Shown: positions 5,384 through 6,842 of the stretch, in pieces
Layout of the letters: each line of letters starts with the position of its first letter
Position numbering within the stretch: position 1 is the first letter of the stretch
Assembly (NCBI GenBank): GCA_016870675.1
Contig: VGAU01000094.1
Span: 1 to 6,842, forward strand
Source of the DNA: Actinomycetota bacterium
GTDB taxonomy: Bacteria > Actinomycetota > Humimicrobiia > Humimicrobiales > Humimicrobiaceae
Length of the DNA: 6,842 nt
Direction of reading: 5' to 3'
Made by a program: the position numbers and the translations under genes
The notes under the pieces: generated by a model
What the model was told of the DNA's origin: nothing
Seen by the model: the letters and a program-made list of their open reading frames with translations, nothing else
The model's database searches: none

Positions 5384-6842
5384 GTGGAAAAAAGATATGA
5401 AATCGATATTAATGGAAAGAAAATGTCGTTTTCTACTGGTAAAATAGCAAGGCAGGCTAATTCAGTTTTAGTTAAATTTGGTGGAAATGGAGTTTTGGTC
5501 ACAGTAGTTATGAATCAGAAACCAGCTGAAAATATAGACTTTCTCCCACTTGTGGTCGATGTTGAAGAGAGGATGTACGCTGCAGGTAAAATACCAGGAG
5601 GATTTTTTAGAAGAGAAGGAAGGGCCAGTGATAAAGCAATTCTTAATTCAAGGTTGACTGATAGGCCTCTGCGGCCATTATTTGATAAAAATATAAGAAA
5701 TGAAATTCAAATAATTGCAACAGTTCTTTCGTTCGATCAGGTTAATCCTTATGATATTTTAGTAATGAATGGAACTTCGATGGCTCTATGTATATCAGAT
5801 ATACCATTTGAAGAACCTGTAGGTGCTGTCAGGATTGCTAAGATAGGTGAAAACTGGATAGTGAATCCAGTTTATAGCGAGATTGAAGAAAGTATTATAG
5901 ATATAGTGGTAGCAGGGACAGAAGAAGCAATATTGATGGTAGAGGCAGGTGGTAAAGAAGTCCCTGAAGAAGTAGTATTAGAAGCTATAGAAAGAGCGCA
6001 TAGTGAAATAAAAAAGATTGTTAATATTCAAAAAGAATTTAAAAAAATAGCAGGTAGAGAGAAAAGGGAAACATATAATTTTGAGTTAAATAAGGATGTT
6101 GAAAAGAGGGTAAGAGAATTAGCAGAAGAAAAAATTCAGGAAATTTTAAATAGTATTGTTAAATACTCAAAAGATGATAAAAAGAAAATTTTACTTGATA
6201 ATACTGATAAGGGGTATTTTCAGGATAGAGTTTCAATTATCAGAGAAGAGGCTGAAAAAAAGTTAGAATCAGAATTTCCGGATGATAAAGAAAGCATTAA
6301 TGAAAGTTTAAATGAGCTTGAAAGAGAATTAGTAAGAAAAATGATTTTGGAGAAAGGCGTAAGACCTGATGGCAGGAAACCTGATGAAATAAGAGAAATA
6401 AGTTGTGAGGTGGGTTTATTTCCAGAGACAACTCATGGTATGGGTCTTTTCACCAGGGGGAAGACGCAAGCTCTAACTATATTAGCCTTAGGTTCAATAA
6501 GAGAAGCGCAGAAAATAGATAGTTTAGGAAAAGAGGAATTTAAAAGATATATACATCATTATAATTTCCCGCCTTTCTGTACTGGAGAAACATGGCCGCT
6601 TAGAGGACCAAAAAGAAGGGATATCGGGCATGGTGCTCTGGCTGAAAAAGCTCTAAGACCTATGATTCCTGATGAAGATAAATTTCCATATGTCTTAAGA
6701 TTGGTATCTGAGATTTTACAATCCAATGGTTCAACCTCAATGGCCAGTGTATGTGGAAGTACCCTGGCTTTAATGGATGCAGGTGTTCCCATATTAAATC
6801 CAGTTTCCGGCATAGCGATGGGTCTAATTAAAAGTGAAGATG
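5384..6842 (+). CDS. pnp: Polyribonucleotide nucleotidyltransferase (PNPase), 3'-partial
   Basis: PNPase is a trimeric 3'-to-5' phosphorolytic exoribonuclease of mRNA decay. The window holds 486 codons in one open frame from GTG 5384 to the right edge, out of about 700 in the family. The first RNase PH-like domain begins RYEIDINGKK and contains DFLPLVVDVEERMYAAGKIPGGFFRREGR and LTDRPLRPLF. The alpha-helical linker domain spans about residues 235-315. The second RNase PH-like domain starts near RKMILEKGVRPDGR and includes FTRGKTQAL, YIHHYNFPPF, GPKRRDIGHGALAEKALRP (phosphate-binding region) and SNGSTSMASVCGSTLALMDAG. The sequence stops just after GIAMGLIKSED. The catalytic Asp region and the KH and S1 RNA-binding domains would lie beyond the edge. 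The gene follows rpsO by 54 bases and is probably co-transcribed with it. No frameshift or missing motif is seen in the part present. Confidence 0.97.
   Translation, partial: MEKRYEIDINGKKMSFSTGKIARQANSVLVKFGGNGVLVTVVMNQKPAENIDFLPLVVDVEERMYAAGKIPGGFFRREGRASDKAILNSRLTDRPLRPLFDKNIRNEIQIIATVLSFDQVNPYDILVMNGTSMALCISDIPFEEPVGAVRIAKIGENWIVNPVYSEIEESIIDIVVAGTEEAILMVEAGGKEVPEEVVLEAIERAHSEIKKIVNIQKEFKKIAGREKRETYNFELNKDVEKRVRELAEEKIQEILNSIVKYSKDDKKKILLDNTDKGYFQDRVSIIREEAEKKLESEFPDDKESINESLNELERELVRKMILEKGVRPDGRKPDEIREISCEVGLFPETTHGMGLFTRGKTQALTILALGSIREAQKIDSLGKEEFKRYIHHYNFPPFCTGETWPLRGPKRRDIGHGALAEKALRPMIPDEDKFPYVLRLVSEILQSNGSTSMASVCGSTLALMDAGVPILNPVSGIAMGLIKSED

Noticed and set aside
6559..6813. Minus-strand ORF of 84 codons within pnp
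   Set aside because: It is the reverse of the conserved second RNase PH-like domain of PNPase, whose plus-strand frame is open throughout.

Overview
The window is a stretch of ordinary, very AT-rich bacterial chromosome carrying the conserved translation and RNA-metabolism cluster infB - rbfA - nrnA - truB - ribF - rpsO - pnp, all on the plus strand. Gene order, A/T-ending codons, AAGGAGG-type ribosome binding sites, frequent TTG/GTG starts and the DHH-family nanoRNase between rbfA and truB point to a low-GC Gram-positive (Firmicutes) lineage. A clostridial or Halanaerobiales-like bacterium is my best guess, but that is inference from gene order and protein flavour, not from a search.

Layout. 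Positions 1-1546 hold the GTPase core and C-terminal domains of translation initiation factor IF2; the N-terminus lies off the left edge, and an in-frame TAG sits at 11-13. rbfA follows after 8 bases, then nrnA after 19 bases. truB starts 3 bases after the nrnA stop, in the same reading frame. It is broken by a -1 frame change at a T9A8 run (3033-3049), and the rest of the gene reads cleanly to 3924. ribF follows after 36 bases. A 148-base gap with a candidate extended -10 promoter precedes rpsO, and after 54 bases pnp runs off the right edge with about two thirds of its length present.

How the genes work together. IF2 delivers initiator tRNA, RbfA matures the 16S rRNA of the 30S subunit, S15 is a primary 16S binder, and TruB makes the T-loop pseudouridine of tRNA. 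NrnA and PNPase degrade RNA from opposite ends of the size range: PNPase chews long RNAs 3' to 5' and NrnA finishes the short oligonucleotides (and the nucleotide pAp). RibF makes FMN and FAD and is a common passenger of this operon.

I found no mobile element, CRISPR array, tRNA, rRNA or riboswitch, and no new multi-gene system. The points most worth a second look are the truB slippery-run frameshift and the in-frame TAG in infB. Each could be sequence error, gene decay or recoding.
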